This document shows, piece by piece, positions 11,845-23,113 of a stretch of 64,000 nt of DNA. Positions within the stretch are counted from its first letter, which is position 1. Every line of letters starts with the position of its first letter. The stretch is from NCBI RefSeq assembly GCF_019393635.1, contig NC_057864.1, positions 80,479,882 through 80,543,881 of the forward strand, written 5' to 3'. The position numbers and the translations under genes are program-made. The DNA is from Dromiciops gliroides. Its lineage: Eukaryota > Chordata > Mammalia > Microbiotheria > Microbiotheriidae. The notes under the pieces are model-generated. The model did no database searches and was not told where the DNA came from. It saw nothing but the letters and a program-made list of their open reading frames with translations.

Positions 11845-12000
11845 CTAGGTTAAACATCACTACTTCCTTTGACTGGTTCTAAAACGCAGTGAAATCAAGG
11901 AAATTCTGCTTGGTTTGCAGATTGTTAGTGTCCTTCTTAACATTTTGTGCCCAGAAGCAGTACTGCAAATAGAATGGGAGAGGTGGAGCTCTAATTCAGG
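11845..12000 (-). mobile_element. CR1/L3 LINE (segment 3)
   Basis: TTCTCTAGGTTAAACATCAC and GTCCTTCTTAACATTTTGTG, then CCCAGAAGCAGTACTGCAAA, match the next part of the same CR1 3' region in the right order and strand. Confidence 0.65.
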
Positions 12001-12635
12001 GTGGGTAATTTAGAAGCCACTAGAGATACCTTCCTGGGTCATTTCCTTTGTTGTTGTTAGTAGCTATAGTAAAGGCCCTCACTGACCTCATCTAGTTAGG
12101 CCCTTCCTTCTCTATCAATTCTAGCCAGCTCAGTCTTCTGAGGAAAAAAATAATCACCTCCCAAGAACAATGGGCTGCACCCAGTAGAAAACTTGTTCCC
12201 CTGCTCACCTCAATTCAGGCAGTGTTAACATGTTTCTTCCTGCAGAGGACCAAGTGCTGAAAGCCCAGGTTTGAATCAATGGTTAGCTGATCACAAGGAG
12301 CGAGAAGGAAAAGGTGCTAATTCTGAATGACTGACCCAGTAGGGAAGGTTTTATTGTGTTGGTGACCAGAGGCCACTTACTGTCTGCTCTCATACCTACA
12401 CCTCACCTTGGTTAGAGTGAGGGTGGCTCTGCAGAATTACTGGGAAATGGTGCTGCTTTGGGACCCAATACTTTTATTGTGTCTTTGGTTCCTGATAAGT
12501 TTACAAAATACTATAATGCAAATTAGGACAGGACCAATGAATAGGAAAGATCCTAACAAAGTTCTCTGAGACTTTACAAGAAAGAAGAGATTACTTCTAA
12601 TTGTCAGGTGGGGCTAGAAAAGCTTCTGTATGGAG
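12001..12635. other. unassigned
   Basis: No feature recognised. The stretch could include more decayed CR1, since it lies between two CR1 segments. Confidence 0.3.
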
Positions 12636-12639
12636 AATT

Positions 12640-12756
12640 CCAATAGACTGTAAGCTTTGTGAAGGCAAGGACTATTTCAATTTTGTCTTAGTATTTAGCT
12701 AGGGGAGCGACTTAGACAGAAAAGGGAAAAAATGTTTGCTGAATTGAATAAGTCAG
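12640..12756 (+). mobile_element. L2 3' end fragment
   Basis: AGACTGTAAGCTTTGTGAAG, GCAAGGACTATTTCAATTTT and TGTTTGCTGAATTGAATAA fit an L2 3' terminus. Confidence 0.6.
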
Positions 12757-13064
12757 GCTTGAATCTGCATCATACCCCTTCCGTAGATTGCATTTCCTTC
12801 TTCCATGTAATTCTCATCCTGGCTCCTGTGTTTATGGAAGGGATCATGCTTTTTGATTTTTGATATAAAGATTATTATGATGTTATCACTGGTTATTATC
12901 AAACTATACAACATGACAAGCATGCAAGGTTAATGAGAAGTTAGCTTCACACTATGGTTAGGAAGGAGTACATGAAATCCACTATCCATGTATGTGAACA
13001 TCATAGAAACAAATGGAAGTGTGGGGCAGGAACTTATCCTATAATTATTATAAAGAATGGTTGG

Positions 13065-13222
13065 GGGGGCAGCTAGGTGGTGTAGTGGATAAAGCACTGG
13101 TCCTGGATTCAGGAGTACCTGAGTTCAAATCCAGCCTCAGACACTTGACACTTACTAGCTGTGTGACCCTGGGCAAGTCACTTAACCCCCATGGCCCTGC
13201 AAAAAAAAAAATGAAAAAAATG
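13065..13222 (+). mobile_element. poly-A SINE, full length
   Basis: It has head GGGGGCAGCTAGGTGG, A box TGGTGTAGTGG, body and A tail. A perfect 12-bp duplication AAGAATGGTTGG flanks it (13053-13064 and 13223-13234). Confidence 0.95.
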
Positions 13223-13263
13223 AAGAATGGTTGGAAGCACAGAGGAAAATAACAATAACAAGT

Positions 13264-13498
13264 AACTTTATGTAACAACTTAAGGTTTGCAAAGGGTTAT
13301 ATATTTTATTTCATTTCATCCTCATAATCACCTAAGTAGATAGACACTATTATCTTCATTTTACAAATGAAAAAACAGGGGCAGGCTGAGGTTAAGTATC
13401 TTGCCCAGAGTCACAGAGCTAGAAAATGTCTGAGGCATGATTTGTACTTAGGTCTTCTGCCTAACACCTTCAGTCTTGTACCCCCTAGCTGGCTCTGA
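13264..13498 (-). mobile_element. CORE-SINE (MIR/MAR1 type)
   Basis: Antisense tail CTTAAGGTTTGCAAAGGGTT, CTCATAATCACCTAAGTAGA, core TTTTACAAATGAAAAAACAG, then TTGCCCAGAGTCACAGAGCT, with the head ending CCCCCTAGCTGG. Confidence 0.8.
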
Positions 13499-13904
13499 AG
13501 ACATCAATAGTTCTCTCATTCAAAAGATCTTTAAAAAAAATTTGTAGATTTTTATAAGCACCTGAATGGCATGAGAACTATCTGGATAAATTTAGAGAAA
13601 AATAAAGCTATTCAGTGCCTATATTAGGGAAAATTCTACTGATTTCTATGCATTTCCAGTGCAGTGAAGAGGAAATAAGTGACTTGCATTGCAAATAGAA
13701 TAATGCCTCATACATTTTGTAGAAAGACAACAGTTTTAAGAAATGTCTGGCTTGGAAGAATCCAAGGTGTGCAAGCAGTCATCTTCTTAAAGGTAAGATC
13801 CTCAGAAGAGGTCTAAATTTACACCTTTACCTACCTCCTCAATTGTAGTTGATGAAAATTTTGCTCCTTAGAGATCTGCTGCATGGAGCTGAACACAAAA
13901 AACC

Positions 13905-14745
13905 CTTTCGATTTGACCTGAAATTGCATAAAATTCTCCCTCCCACCACCAATTTGGCTGTTATATCACATTATTGACTCATACTGAGCTTTTAAGCTAC
14001 TAAGACACCCAGATCTTTTTCAGACAAATTGCTACTTATAGAATCAATTTTTGAGTAGATATGTGCTGGTCAATGTTTACCAACCATCTCTCTTGGGTAA
14101 AAGTCCACAAGACATACTTTTAAGTTTCATCTGTATTATTAACATTTTCTCCCATCACTTTTTCAAATCTAGACAACCAAGAAAACAGTAAATAAAACTC
14201 TTATTTGGAGCATTTGCTGACTTTTGAGGTATTAATACTCATACATACTGCAAACTTAATAGTTAGCTCTCCATAACCTATATTGAGTGGGCTCCAGAAC
14301 ATCATTGAATCCAAGTGTAAGATTGTCCTCTTATCCTTATTAGCTTTAATATTGTTTGATATGTTCCAATGTTCTAGCATGTCAGAATCATTTAAAATCC
14401 TAGTTCAGTATGTAAGCTGAACTTTCCCGCTGCATGATGTCAGCAAATTTGCTAAGTATGCCTTCGAAGTCTTCATTTACACAATTGAATAAAGTGTTTA
14501 ATAGCACAGGGTCATGTACAGATATGGGGAGTGGGGAAAGGAATTTACTGGAGACCTACTTCTGAGCTGATATCAAATTGGTAACAACTTCAGTCTCTGG
14601 CATCTGGCCATCCAGCTTGTTCAAAATCCACCCAATACCATGATACTTTAAAACCCACATCTCTTTCCCATAAAATAGCATGAGAAGTTTCATTAAATAT
14701 GCAATTACCTATATAGAAGATGTTGAAGATCTTGCTTCTCTTAAG
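13905..14745 (-). mobile_element. CR1/L3 LINE (segment 4)
   Basis: TTGGCTGTTATATCACATTA, TTGACTCATACTGAGCTTTT, AGATCTTTTTCAGACAAATT and later GAATAAAGTGTTTAATAGCA, CAGGGTCATGTACAGATATG and GAGACCTACTTCTGAGCTGA match successive antisense parts of the CR1/L3 ORF2 end. The copy is collinear with segments 1-3, and its frame is lost. Confidence 0.75.
14351..14406. repeat. 56-bp block, copy 1 of 2
   Basis: The block matches 16021-16076 in direct orientation with 5 mismatches out of 56. It contains TTCTAGCATGTCAGAATC. Copies at two places in one CR1-derived interval mean either a local duplication or two overlapping CR1 copies. Confidence 0.85.
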
Positions 14746-14915
14746 TCAAGTCAATAAGCATTTATTAACTGTCTTCTATGTGCCAAGCACTGGGCTAAAC
14801 ACTGGACATACAGAGAAAGGCAAAAAGACTCCCTGCCCTTAAGGAGCATACAATCTAATGGAAGTGGGGATGCAAATGCAATACATATAAGATAAATTGG
14901 AGATAATCACAGAGA
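14746..14915 (-). mobile_element. L2 3' end
   Basis: AATAAGCATTTATTAACTGT, TATGTGCCAAGCACTGGGCT, CCTGCCCTTAAGGAGCATAC and AATCTAATGGAAGTGG form the antisense L2 terminus. Confidence 0.75.
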
Positions 14916-15822
14916 AATGTCCTGTTCCCCTAATTAGAGCACATGGAGATGTTCTGTAGCTGATTCTGGTATGCTAACTATGTGATGAGACAAGCCATAG
15001 GTTAGCTACATACTCAGAAATGAGATGCATTCAAGGGACACTAGTCATCCAGGGTCAACCTTTTGTCTTTGGTTTCTGCCAGTCTGGCTAGCATTAGAGA
15101 AGGTGAGGAATAGGCCCTGAGTTGGGGTCGGGGGAGAGAGGACTCAAGTCTATCTCCCAAATACGTCCTCCAAATGAAACAAAAAAATATGATACTACTG
15201 TTAAGCTGTCTCTGCTATTTTTTCTGTCTTGCTTTGAGGAGGAACTGGACATGACTGTGACCTCATGAGATTCATAAAAGTCAGGAGAGTAACCAACCAG
15301 GAGGAGGAGCAGAGTCTATTCTGGGATTCTACAGAAGCCAGATTTTGAGGAGAGAAGCTACAAGTCCTTTGCCTGGCCCAATTTTTTGGAGCAAAGATTC
15401 ATGTTCATCCGTCAATTGGCCATAATGCATTTGGAAGTGAAATCTGTGGCTACTCTCCATGGGGCCTGGGGTGACATAGGAGAGAGTGTGCTCCCAGGAT
15501 TTTTTTTTTTTCCAGCTGCAATTAATGAGAAAGTTCTTATGAGTTAGAAGTATCATCTTCTCATGTACAAATGTAAATAGTTTAACCATTTAATATTCCT
15601 CATGATTTCTTTTTCCTGTTTACCTTTTTATGCTTCTCTAGGGTCTTGTATTTGAAAGTCAAATTTTCTATTCAGTTCAGGTCTTACTCCCATGAATTTT
15701 TGAAAAATGTTTGTCATTTATCTGCTCACTATATCTGAAGTAAACACTCCTTTGTAAAAGCTAAGTGATATTCATTGGTTAAATGGAAGTAGGGCCTTAA
15801 TCACAGTTTAAAAAGCATTCCA
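14916..15822. other. unassigned
   Basis: No recognised repeat. An 86-codon minus-strand open frame (15329-15589) lacks splice sites or motifs, so I do not call it a gene. Confidence 0.35.
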
Positions 15823-15824
15823 TG

Positions 15825-15990
15825 GAGGCAGCTAGGTGATGGAGTAGATAAAGCACCAGCCCTGAATTCAGGAGGACCTGAGTTCAAATCTGGCCTCAGA
15901 CACTTAACACTTACTAGCTGTGTGACCCTGGAGAAGTCACTTAATCCTCATTGCCCTGCAAAAAACAAACAAACAAACAAAACAGAAGAA
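15825..15990 (+). mobile_element. poly-A SINE
   Basis: Head GGAGGCAGCTAGGTGATG, body, then a (CAAA)n tail from 15961. The flanks AAAAAGCATTCCA and AAAAAGTACTCCA form a decayed 13-bp duplication. Confidence 0.9.
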
Positions 15991-16020
15991 AAAAAAGTAC
16001 TCCAGAATGTGGGCTTTCAT

Positions 16021-16076
16021 ATTGTGTGATTTGTTTCAATGTTCTAGCATGTCAGAATCTTTTAAGATCCTAGTTC
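16021..16076. repeat. 56-bp block, copy 2 of 2
   Basis: Direct partner of 14351-14406. It sits just past the SINE and upstream of the next CR1 segment, out of the collinear order of the other segments. Confidence 0.85.
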
Positions 16077-16154
16077 CATCCTTCCAGCTCTACAGAGGTA
16101 CTCTTAGACTCCCAAGGCAGGGAGATGAAGCCAATCTCCTTCTGAGAGAGTTAG

Positions 16155-16490
16155 TACACAGTCTCACTACAAAATTCTTTGTTAAAATCTTGGTAGGTAT
16201 TATTTAAAGCATGCCCCCGATCAACTAGTTTAGAAACACTGTGAAACATGGAATTAAGGTTAGCCTGTCATGACCTGTGCTGGCTCTTTGTGATCACAGC
16301 ACTCTTTTCTAAATGTTCATAAACCATCCCATTAATAATATGTCCTAGAATGTTGCCATCTAATGATGTCAAACTCACTAGAATAGAGTATGTATAATTC
16401 ATTCTCTTTCCTATTTGGAAAGCTGGGACATTTGACTTTCCCCATCCCTTGGGTTACTTTGCCTATTTAATCTAGCTGAAAGATCTCTCT
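16155..16490 (-). mobile_element. CR1/L3 LINE (segment 5)
   Basis: GTTAAAATCTTGGTAGGTAT, CGATCAACTAGTTTAGAAAC, AAGGTTAGCCTGTCATGACC, GTGCTGGCTCTTTGTGATCA and GGAAAGCTGGGACATTTGAC are successive antisense parts of the CR1/L3 reverse-transcriptase region. It continues segment 4. Confidence 0.75.
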
Positions 16491-18260
16491 TCACTTAATG
16501 AACACATGCTATTGTTTATCTGTGGCAGAAACAGAAAAGGCACAGTCTCTAAGTTCCCTAATATGGCCTCTTGTTCTCCATCCCTGATGAAATAGAGGCC
16601 CTTTTTTTGTGGTTCTCCTCCATTAGCTACATGGGAAATTACCTTCTGGTAGGCTTATCAGCTATCTCTGAAATATTTATATACAACCAAAGTCCTCTTT
16701 TCCCCAGTATTAGGAATCAATAAACACAAGTGGCCTTCCAATGCCCTAAGTGCCATCTGTGGAAGCAGGAGCCTCATCAAAGATATATCTTGGGAAAGGG
16801 TTGCTAGGAGAAGTCAGAACTTCTTTGCCACGTTCCAATGACCATCCAACTTTCTGATTCCCAAGAATCGAACAGGTTTGGAGACATAAATTGCTTTATT
16901 ATAGTCCACTTGAAACAAAACTTTGAGTGCAATTTAATGATCCTGTGTGGACAGCTTAAAAACAATACTGTAATCTAATAAGAATCCAGAAAAAGGAGCT
17001 TAGTTGAAATGTATTTATTCACTTATCACTTACGTTCATAAGGAGGCCAGAATCTGGTGGGGACTGGCACAATAAGGGAGGAACTGGCCAGTCTGGTTTC
17101 AAAGAGTTGGGCTAGGTTTTAAGTTAGGAATCTAAGAGAACCAAAACAAACTGTGAGAAATAGCCATTTCATGAAGGTTCTGGCCCACAGGAGCAGCCTA
17201 AGCAACGATGAGATGGGTCTTTGGTGGGTGTGTTGGGTTTGGGGAGAGCAGGATGGGGGGCATGAGAAATGAAGCAGATTGAGGAAGATAGAGTTGGTAT
17301 AGGACCAGAACTAGGCTGGAGTGTATTTGTTCATAGGTGGGACAAGTGGCTGCACTTGAGTGGAGAAGAGTATTGTGGCAAAGAGCCAAGCAGTTGCTGA
17401 CTGCTGAGAAATTTGAATTTTATATCTTGGGTAGAGAGTCATATGTGAGGGCAGTGATATAATAAATGAGGTGTTGGTGGGGACAATTCTGGTGGGTGTG
17501 TGTATCAAGAATTAGAATCAGGAGAACTAGCTTGGTGGTAACTAAGAATAAGTGCCCGAATTTAGAGGTCATTGACCAAACTTGCAGCTCTTTGGGAAGG
17601 GAAGAAATAAAAAGCTGAGCATAGAGTCAGCAAGAATGATTAGTTAAAATAGGAAGCTACCGAATGGTGTCCTGGGATGAACTCCTTCCCTGCTTTGCTC
17701 TCTTCCTGCCCCAACTGTGGCCTCCACTAGCAGTGGTCCCACGCTAATGTCCTGGTTTCTCTGTTTCTCTGCTCCAAGAGAATACCTTCCCACTACCTAT
17801 TCAACAAAGGGCACCTTCTCTGCTGCTTGGTGCAACAGTGCAATCTAAGATCCTTGCCTAATGGAGGAAAAACTCTCCTGGTTACAATTGCCAGCTGGGA
17901 GTTTATTTTAGTAACCCAGCTATGAAATGATGAGGGCTTATTTCCATAGTTACCATTAGAATAGCTATGGAAGATAAAAGGTGGAAAGAATGTGAAGGTT
18001 TTTGAGGAGAAAGGCTTGACAAGAGGAAGAATGGCAGGACCTCCCTGGATATAGTTAGTGAAGGAAAAAAAATGTTAGAAAAACAACTCTAGGGTTATGA
18101 ACCTGGGGGAAGTGGGGGTGGTGGCTAATGATTCTTCAGAGAGTAAATGAAGTCAGGAAGGGATATCAGTTCGTGAGGGAAGATGATGAATTCACTTTTC
18201 AGTGTTTTAAATGTCAGGTCCTACTTGAGAAGTATGGTACAAATGAACACAACTCAGGAA
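16491..18260. other. unassigned
   Basis: No repeat family was recognised over about 1.8 kb. The overlapping minus-strand open frames near 17198-17508 have no motif or splice context. Confidence 0.35.
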
Positions 18261-18269
18261 AAGCCAGAC

Positions 18270-18352
18270 TTCTCTGGGATTCACTTTCCTCATCTGCAAC
18301 GTTAGGATGTATGGATTACGTGATCTCCATGGTTTCTACCACTCTATTAAAC
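18270..18352 (+). mobile_element. MIR3-like 3' fragment
   Basis: GATTCACTTTCCTCATCTGC, then ATGGATTACGTGATCTCCAT, resembles the 3' half of a sense MIR3. Confidence 0.4.
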
Positions 18353-18379
18353 TAAGGTTGTTTTCCTTCCTTAATTCAG

Positions 18380-18525
18380 TGTGTTATAATGGATATGGTG
18401 TTAGACTTGGAGTTTGGAAGAAGAAGTTTCAAATCGTGCCTCAGACACGTACTCAATGTGTGACCTTGGGCAAGGTGTCTGCACCTCAGTTTTCTCATCT
18501 GTAAAATAAGAGGGTTCTCAGTCTG
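18380..18525 (+). mobile_element. MIR3-like CORE-SINE
   Basis: GGTGTTAGACTTGGAGTTTG, GCCTCAGACACGTACTCAAT, GTGTGACCTTGGGCAAG and CCTCAGTTTTCTCATCTGTA, then AAATAAGAGGGTT, are in sense order. Confidence 0.75.
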
Positions 18526-18654
18526 TGGTCCTATGCTTAAAGATGGATGTTGATTGCTATTTGTACATAAACATATATCTAATCGATAATCTTTTGTATT
18601 ATAAATATTTGTGCATCAGTCTCTTCAAGCAACATCTCTTTAAAAATAGACACC

Positions 18655-18828
18655 TGGGGGCAGCAAGGTGGCATAAAGCAGCAGCTGTGGATTCAGGAGG
18701 ACCTAGGTTCCAATCTGGCCTCAGACACTTGACACTTACTAGTTGTGTGACCCTGGGCAAATCACTTAACCTTTATTGCCCTGCAAAAAAACCCCAACAA
18801 AACGAAACAAACAAACAAAAAACAACCA
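18655..18828 (+). mobile_element. poly-A SINE with internal head deletion
   Basis: GGGGGCAGCAAGGTGGCAT joins early to GCAGCTGTGGATTCAGGAGG. About 12 bases of the head are missing, which weakens the A box. The tail is (ACAAA)n. Confidence 0.9.
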
Positions 18829-18941
18829 GCTACCTCATCTCTGGCTGTTGAAGGCAAAGCTGATCTGTTTGTTCTTGTGGTTTTCTAGTGATCTAGAACT
18901 ACGCTGCATCAGATGATAAATTGTTTCTTCTGTTTCTTCTC

Positions 18942-19203
18942 CTTTTGTTGTTGTTGTTGTTGTTCAGGCATGTCCAACTTTTCCTGACCTCATTTGGGGT
19001 TTTCTTGGCAAAGATACTGGAGTGATTTGCCATTTTCTCCTCCAGCTCATTTTATAGATGAGGAAACTGAGGCAAGCAAGGTTAAGTGACTTGTCCAGGG
19101 TCACCCAGCTGATAAGTGTCTGAGGCTACATTTGAACTCTTGAAGATGAGTCTTCCTGACTCCAGGTCCAACACTCTATTCACTGTGCCACATAGCTGTC
19201 CAA
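18942..19203 (-). mobile_element. RTE-tailed tRNA-head SINE
   Basis: In plus view it begins with (TTG)n, TTCAGGCATGTCCAACTTTT, TGGGGTTTTCTTGGCAAAG and ATACTGGAGTGATTTGCC, and ends at the head's complement ACTGTGCCACATAGCTGTCC. The (CAA)n end on its own strand is typical of RTE priming. An 8-bp repeat TTCTTCTC flanks it (18934-18941 and 19204-19211). Confidence 0.85.
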
Positions 19204-19430
19204 TTCTTCTCTTAGTTATCTCATCTCAGTTCACCTTTCAGTTGCTTAGATAGACTTGATTCCAGCCCAGCAGAATTCTATGGCATCAAATACTGATTAT
19301 TGCTTCAATGTTAGTGACCTGGTCATGTTCCAAGATTTCCCTGGTTGGGGATACCTTGTGGATAAAAATGATTGAGAAAAGTAAAGGACTGATTTCTAGG
19401 GGACCAAACTCAAACTACCTACATATTTTA

Positions 19431-19619
19431 TTTAATTTTATTTATTTGTTTTTTTGTTTTTGTTTTGTTTTGTTTTGTTTTTGCAGGGCAATGAGGGTTA
19501 AGTGACTTGCCCAGGGTCACACAGCTAGTAAGTGTCAACTGTCTGAGGCCAGATTCGAACTCAGGTCCTCCCGAATCTAGGGCCAGTGCTTTGTCCACTG
19601 CACCGCCTAGCTGCCCCCC
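19431..19619 (-). mobile_element. poly-A SINE, full length
   Basis: It has a T-rich tail with (TTTTG)n, then the antisense body and head ending CGCCTAGCTGCCCCCC. The flanking repeat CATATTTTA occurs on both sides (19422-19430 and 19620-19628). Confidence 0.95.
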
Positions 19620-20074
19620 CATATTTTAGATACATATAAATGGAACTAAGGCAGTATGGGGCAAGTCGAGTCTTTACTTCTGAGAGTGGTTGACTTGATT
19701 GATGAAAAAGAGGTGGGGCAAAAAAATCAACAACTCAGTGTAGAAGGAAGCAGAGAGTAAATGTTGAGTGATGATAGACACAGGGAAGAAAAGTGTGTGA
19801 CGTAACTTTGGAGATCAAGGATAGTATACTTTTTCCTACATCTAGAAAGTGGGAGGAGACTAAAAGTTATAAATTCAGTGTTAGGTTGAAAGAAGAATAT
19901 GTCTAGGAAAACTTTTTGGTGACATTTTGTTATTATTAAACAAGAAGAGCCATTCATGGTCTTCTTAAGTACCTTGTCAGAACATGATGGGACCTGACAT
20001 CTGCTGGTTATCTACAATCAAACAGGTTCATATAGGACACTGGAAATAATTTTCTGATGGGAAGGGGGAAGGGA

Positions 20075-20335
20075 ATAAGCATTTATGAAACACCAATTGT
20101 GTGCCAGGCATTTTATAAATATTATCTCAATTGATCCTCATAAAAACTACATATATTATTTCATTTGATTCTCGCAACAACCCTGAAAGGTAGATGCTAT
20201 TATTATCCCCATTCTACAGTTAAGGAAACTGAAGCAAACAGGGTCACAGAGCTAATAAGTGCCTAAGGTTGGATTTCAACTCCAGTCTTCCTGACTCCAG
20301 GTCCAGCACTGTGCTATTTAGATGCCTCTAGGCTT
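20075..20335 (-). mobile_element. CORE-SINE (MIR/MAR1 type)
   Basis: Antisense order: AAGCATTTATGAAACACCAA, CAACAACCCTGAAAGGTAGA, CCCATTCTACAGTTAAGGAA, GGGTCACAGAGCTAATAAGT, TCCAGGTCCAGCACTGTGC. Confidence 0.8.
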
Positions 20336-20455
20336 CCTCTTTTATGGTGAAGAAGGAAGAAGGTGCAAGCTACAAAAGTCCTCTTTCTGGATTTTGCACT
20401 TTTTCTTTCTTATAAATATTTAAACTTATGGTAAAAGAGATAATGGCTCTGGAAA

Positions 20456-20562
20456 GCCCCCTCTCCTCTGTTCCTTTCCTTTCTCTTCTCCTCCCCTCCC
20501 TTCCTCTTTCCTCTTCTCCCCTCCTTTCCCCTCCCCTTTCCTTCCCTTTCTCTTGCTTCCCT
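20456..20562. repeat. polypyrimidine tract
   Basis: About 105 bases are almost purely C/T on the plus strand (CCCCTCTCCTCTG, CTTCTCCTCCCCTCCCTTCC and so on). This is low complexity and may form triplex DNA. The minus-strand open frame over it is a composition artefact. Confidence 0.9.
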
Positions 20563-20689
20563 TCATAGTAAACTGCTCTGACACATACTGAACAACTCTA
20601 TAAATTGCAGAGAAAGTGCCAATCTGCATTGGCTGAGGGAGTTTCTTCTTCAGGGAGTTATCAATGTAAAATCACAGGTCCAGTACCAA

Positions 20690-20802
20690 GTTTATTTAGC
20701 AGCATATACTAAGTATTTCTGTGCAAAGCACTTGAAAAAAGGAAAAGGAAAAAAAAAGTCCCTTTCCTCAGAGTGCTTACATTCTAATGGAAGATAAGAA
20801 AA
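20690..20802 (-). mobile_element. L2 3' end fragment
   Basis: TTTATTTAGCAGCATATACT, GTGCAAAGCACTTG and GAGTGCTTACATTCTAATGG form an antisense L2 terminus. An A-rich run interrupts it. Confidence 0.6.
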
Positions 20803-20827
20803 CTCTAGATATTAAAAAAGGACATGT

Positions 20828-21030
20828 TCTCAACATTTTAATGGCATTGGGACCCTTGATAATTTGGTACAGTCTATGGACCTTTCAGAATAATGTTTTA
20901 GATGCATAAATAAAGTACATTGGATTACAAATAAAACCAAAATTATCTTGAAATAAATATCTATTTTTCCCCTATCCAAGACCCTCTAAATTCTATCTGT
21001 GGATCCCAGGTTAAGAACCCTTCCTCTAGA
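20828..21030. mobile_element. non-autonomous DNA transposon-like element
   Basis: GGGACCCTTGATAATTTGGT, GTCTATGGACCTTTCAGAAT, AATGTTTTAGATGCATAAAT and GTGGATCCCAGGTTAAGAAC, then CCTTCCTCTAGA, recur in the copy at 63365-63545, and in partly reversed form at 60228-60428. The ends look like those of hAT-type elements, but I cannot name the family. Confidence 0.5.
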
Positions 21031-21898
21031 CCTATTATCCTGATTTATAAAGGCAAAGGCCTTCCAATACAGTTTCCCATTCTCCCTTAAAAAATAAATT
21101 ACTATAAATTAATGGAGAGTTAGAACCAACAGAGACATAATTAGCTCAGTAATGAAGTGATGATAGCTGTTTATTTGTTGGGGGAAGGGTAGCTGCTTCC
21201 TTTAGACTTTTCCTGTATGGGATGGCTTCTGGAACACTAAAAATAATCCTATACGATGTTTTGTTTCACTACAAAATTCTGATTAGTCATTGCATGCTTC
21301 ATTTAAGAATGCAGAAAAGTAACCCTATAATAGGAACAGAAACTATCAACCTCATTCTATTTTAGCAATTCATTGGCTTGTGGCATTTATCTAAAGAAAA
21401 TGCCCATAAAATAAAATTCTATAGTGAAAATTTAGGATGAAAATATTTACCAAAATTAAGCCAGAGTTTGTATTTTTGTAAAGAAAACATGTCAGGTTTT
21501 TGCACTCTTCTTTATAGTCTTCTTTTTTTTAGTCTATGTGAGAGTCAGAGTGCTAAGGAGAAGAGGAAGGAGTTGAGAAAGGACTATAAGCAAGAGTATT
21601 CCTTTCTGAATTTATACTTGAATTTTGATTGCAAACAGCTTAGCTTTTGGGAAGAGTACTTATGGCATGAAGGAAATGCAAAGTAGACATCTGCACCAAG
21701 GATATGCTTAGGAAGAGGAATCTTGTTAGTATTTAATATTTTTCAAAGATCTATAATTTTACTGGTGTGAATATTCCCTTCACCAACACAGATTTCAAAC
21801 ATTTTTGCTTTAACAGACAGTCTTTGGGTGTGATCACGGCTGAAAAATATCAGCACCAAAGTTCATACCTTATATTAGGGACTTTGGAGATTATAGGA
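21031..21898. other. unassigned
   Basis: No repeat family recognised. The stretch includes an AAAAAATAAATT-rich area and a 72-codon open frame (21468-21686) without supporting features. Confidence 0.35.
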
Positions 21899-21899
21899 T

Positions 21900-22045
21900 A
21901 ATAAATTGAGAGCTGGAAGGGGCTTTAGAGGTCGTCATTTTACAGAGAATGGAATTGAGGTCCAGAGAGGGTGAATAATGTACCCAAGGAAACATAGAAC
22001 CAGAATGTGAACCTAGTCCAATACATTTTCCACTAGAAAATGGTG
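21900..22045 (-). mobile_element. MIR3-like CORE-SINE
   Basis: GAGAGCTGGAAGGGGCTTTA, CATTTTACAGAGAATGGAAT and GGTCCAGAGAGGGTGAATAA show the antisense MIR3 order. Confidence 0.65.
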
Positions 22046-22589
22046 CCTAAGTGGTGGCCGTGTTTCTGGTAATGAGCCTTTCCATGATTGGCTAGGTTAT
22101 TCCTTGGATTCTTATCTTACTACCCAGAAAGCCTGGGCACTTCTTTTTATCCAGCCCTGAGCAACTTTAGGTCTCAGGAGAAGGTGAAGTTCTCACTGCT
22201 GGGGACACCTGTGGACGTCCCTGCCCATCCCTGCCACAGTGTCCTATGTGATGCTATACCCCCAAGCACTGATTCAATGGGGCCCTGTACCTGAACCATC
22301 TCCAAGAAGTAGCCCTTTCCAGATAAGCATACAGTATGTGCTCCCATACCTCCTTCAACTTCTACATGCTTTGAATTGGTCATCCTTAACTTCACAGGAC
22401 ACAGCATCTCTATCTGTCAAGATGCTGAACATCAAAGGAGGACCTTGAACAATGTTAGCATACTCCCATGCCCTTGTCTTCTTCCCATCCCAATGATTCT
22501 GAACTGTACAAATCCAATTGCTGATCTTTAATTCATCATTTTATTTTTCCTATCCACCTTAACCCTACCCTACCTTTTGTCTCATGCCA
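22046..22589. other. unassigned
   Basis: No repeat named. Short overlapping open frames on both strands (22088-22448) look accidental. Confidence 0.3.
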
Positions 22590-23077
22590 GCTCCACACAT
22601 CATCCACTGTGCCCTCTGGAATGCCTGCTCTATAAGTAACAAACTTTCATCTTTAGACTCTTTCTTTTTCATTTCTTTTATTTCCTAGCCCTCACTGAGG
22701 CATGAATTTCTCTTGACAACAACACCTTCCTTGACAACCTTTCCAATACTGGCTATAATTTTATTATAGTACTACTCCCCCATACCTAACTGGTTGTGGT
22801 TGAGTTGGAATACCCTTGCTTCCTGTAGCTACATCCAGACCTTGTGCCTCCATCTTTCAGTAAGTAAACTTTCCTCCTTTGAGGTTTACAGTGTATAAAT
22901 CTGTCAAACAAAATCTAGATCCCAGTGACTATTATTTATAGATCCCCACTAGTTCATTCACTTTCCCTAATCAGTTCGGTACCTAGGTCACAGTCTTCCC
23001 ATCTTTCTGTTGTCCTTCATACTAAGAGACTATAACATACATATGTATATGTATGTGTATGTTTATCTGATATACTA

Positions 23078-23113
<36 letters not shown>

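Noticed and set aside
13013..13278. Frames such as 13013-13252, 18525-18851, 33696-33965, 38334-38609, 48465-48836 and 59171-59551
   Set aside because: All contain the translated SINE body (for example LTLTSCVTLGKSLNP or its antisense), which is not a protein.
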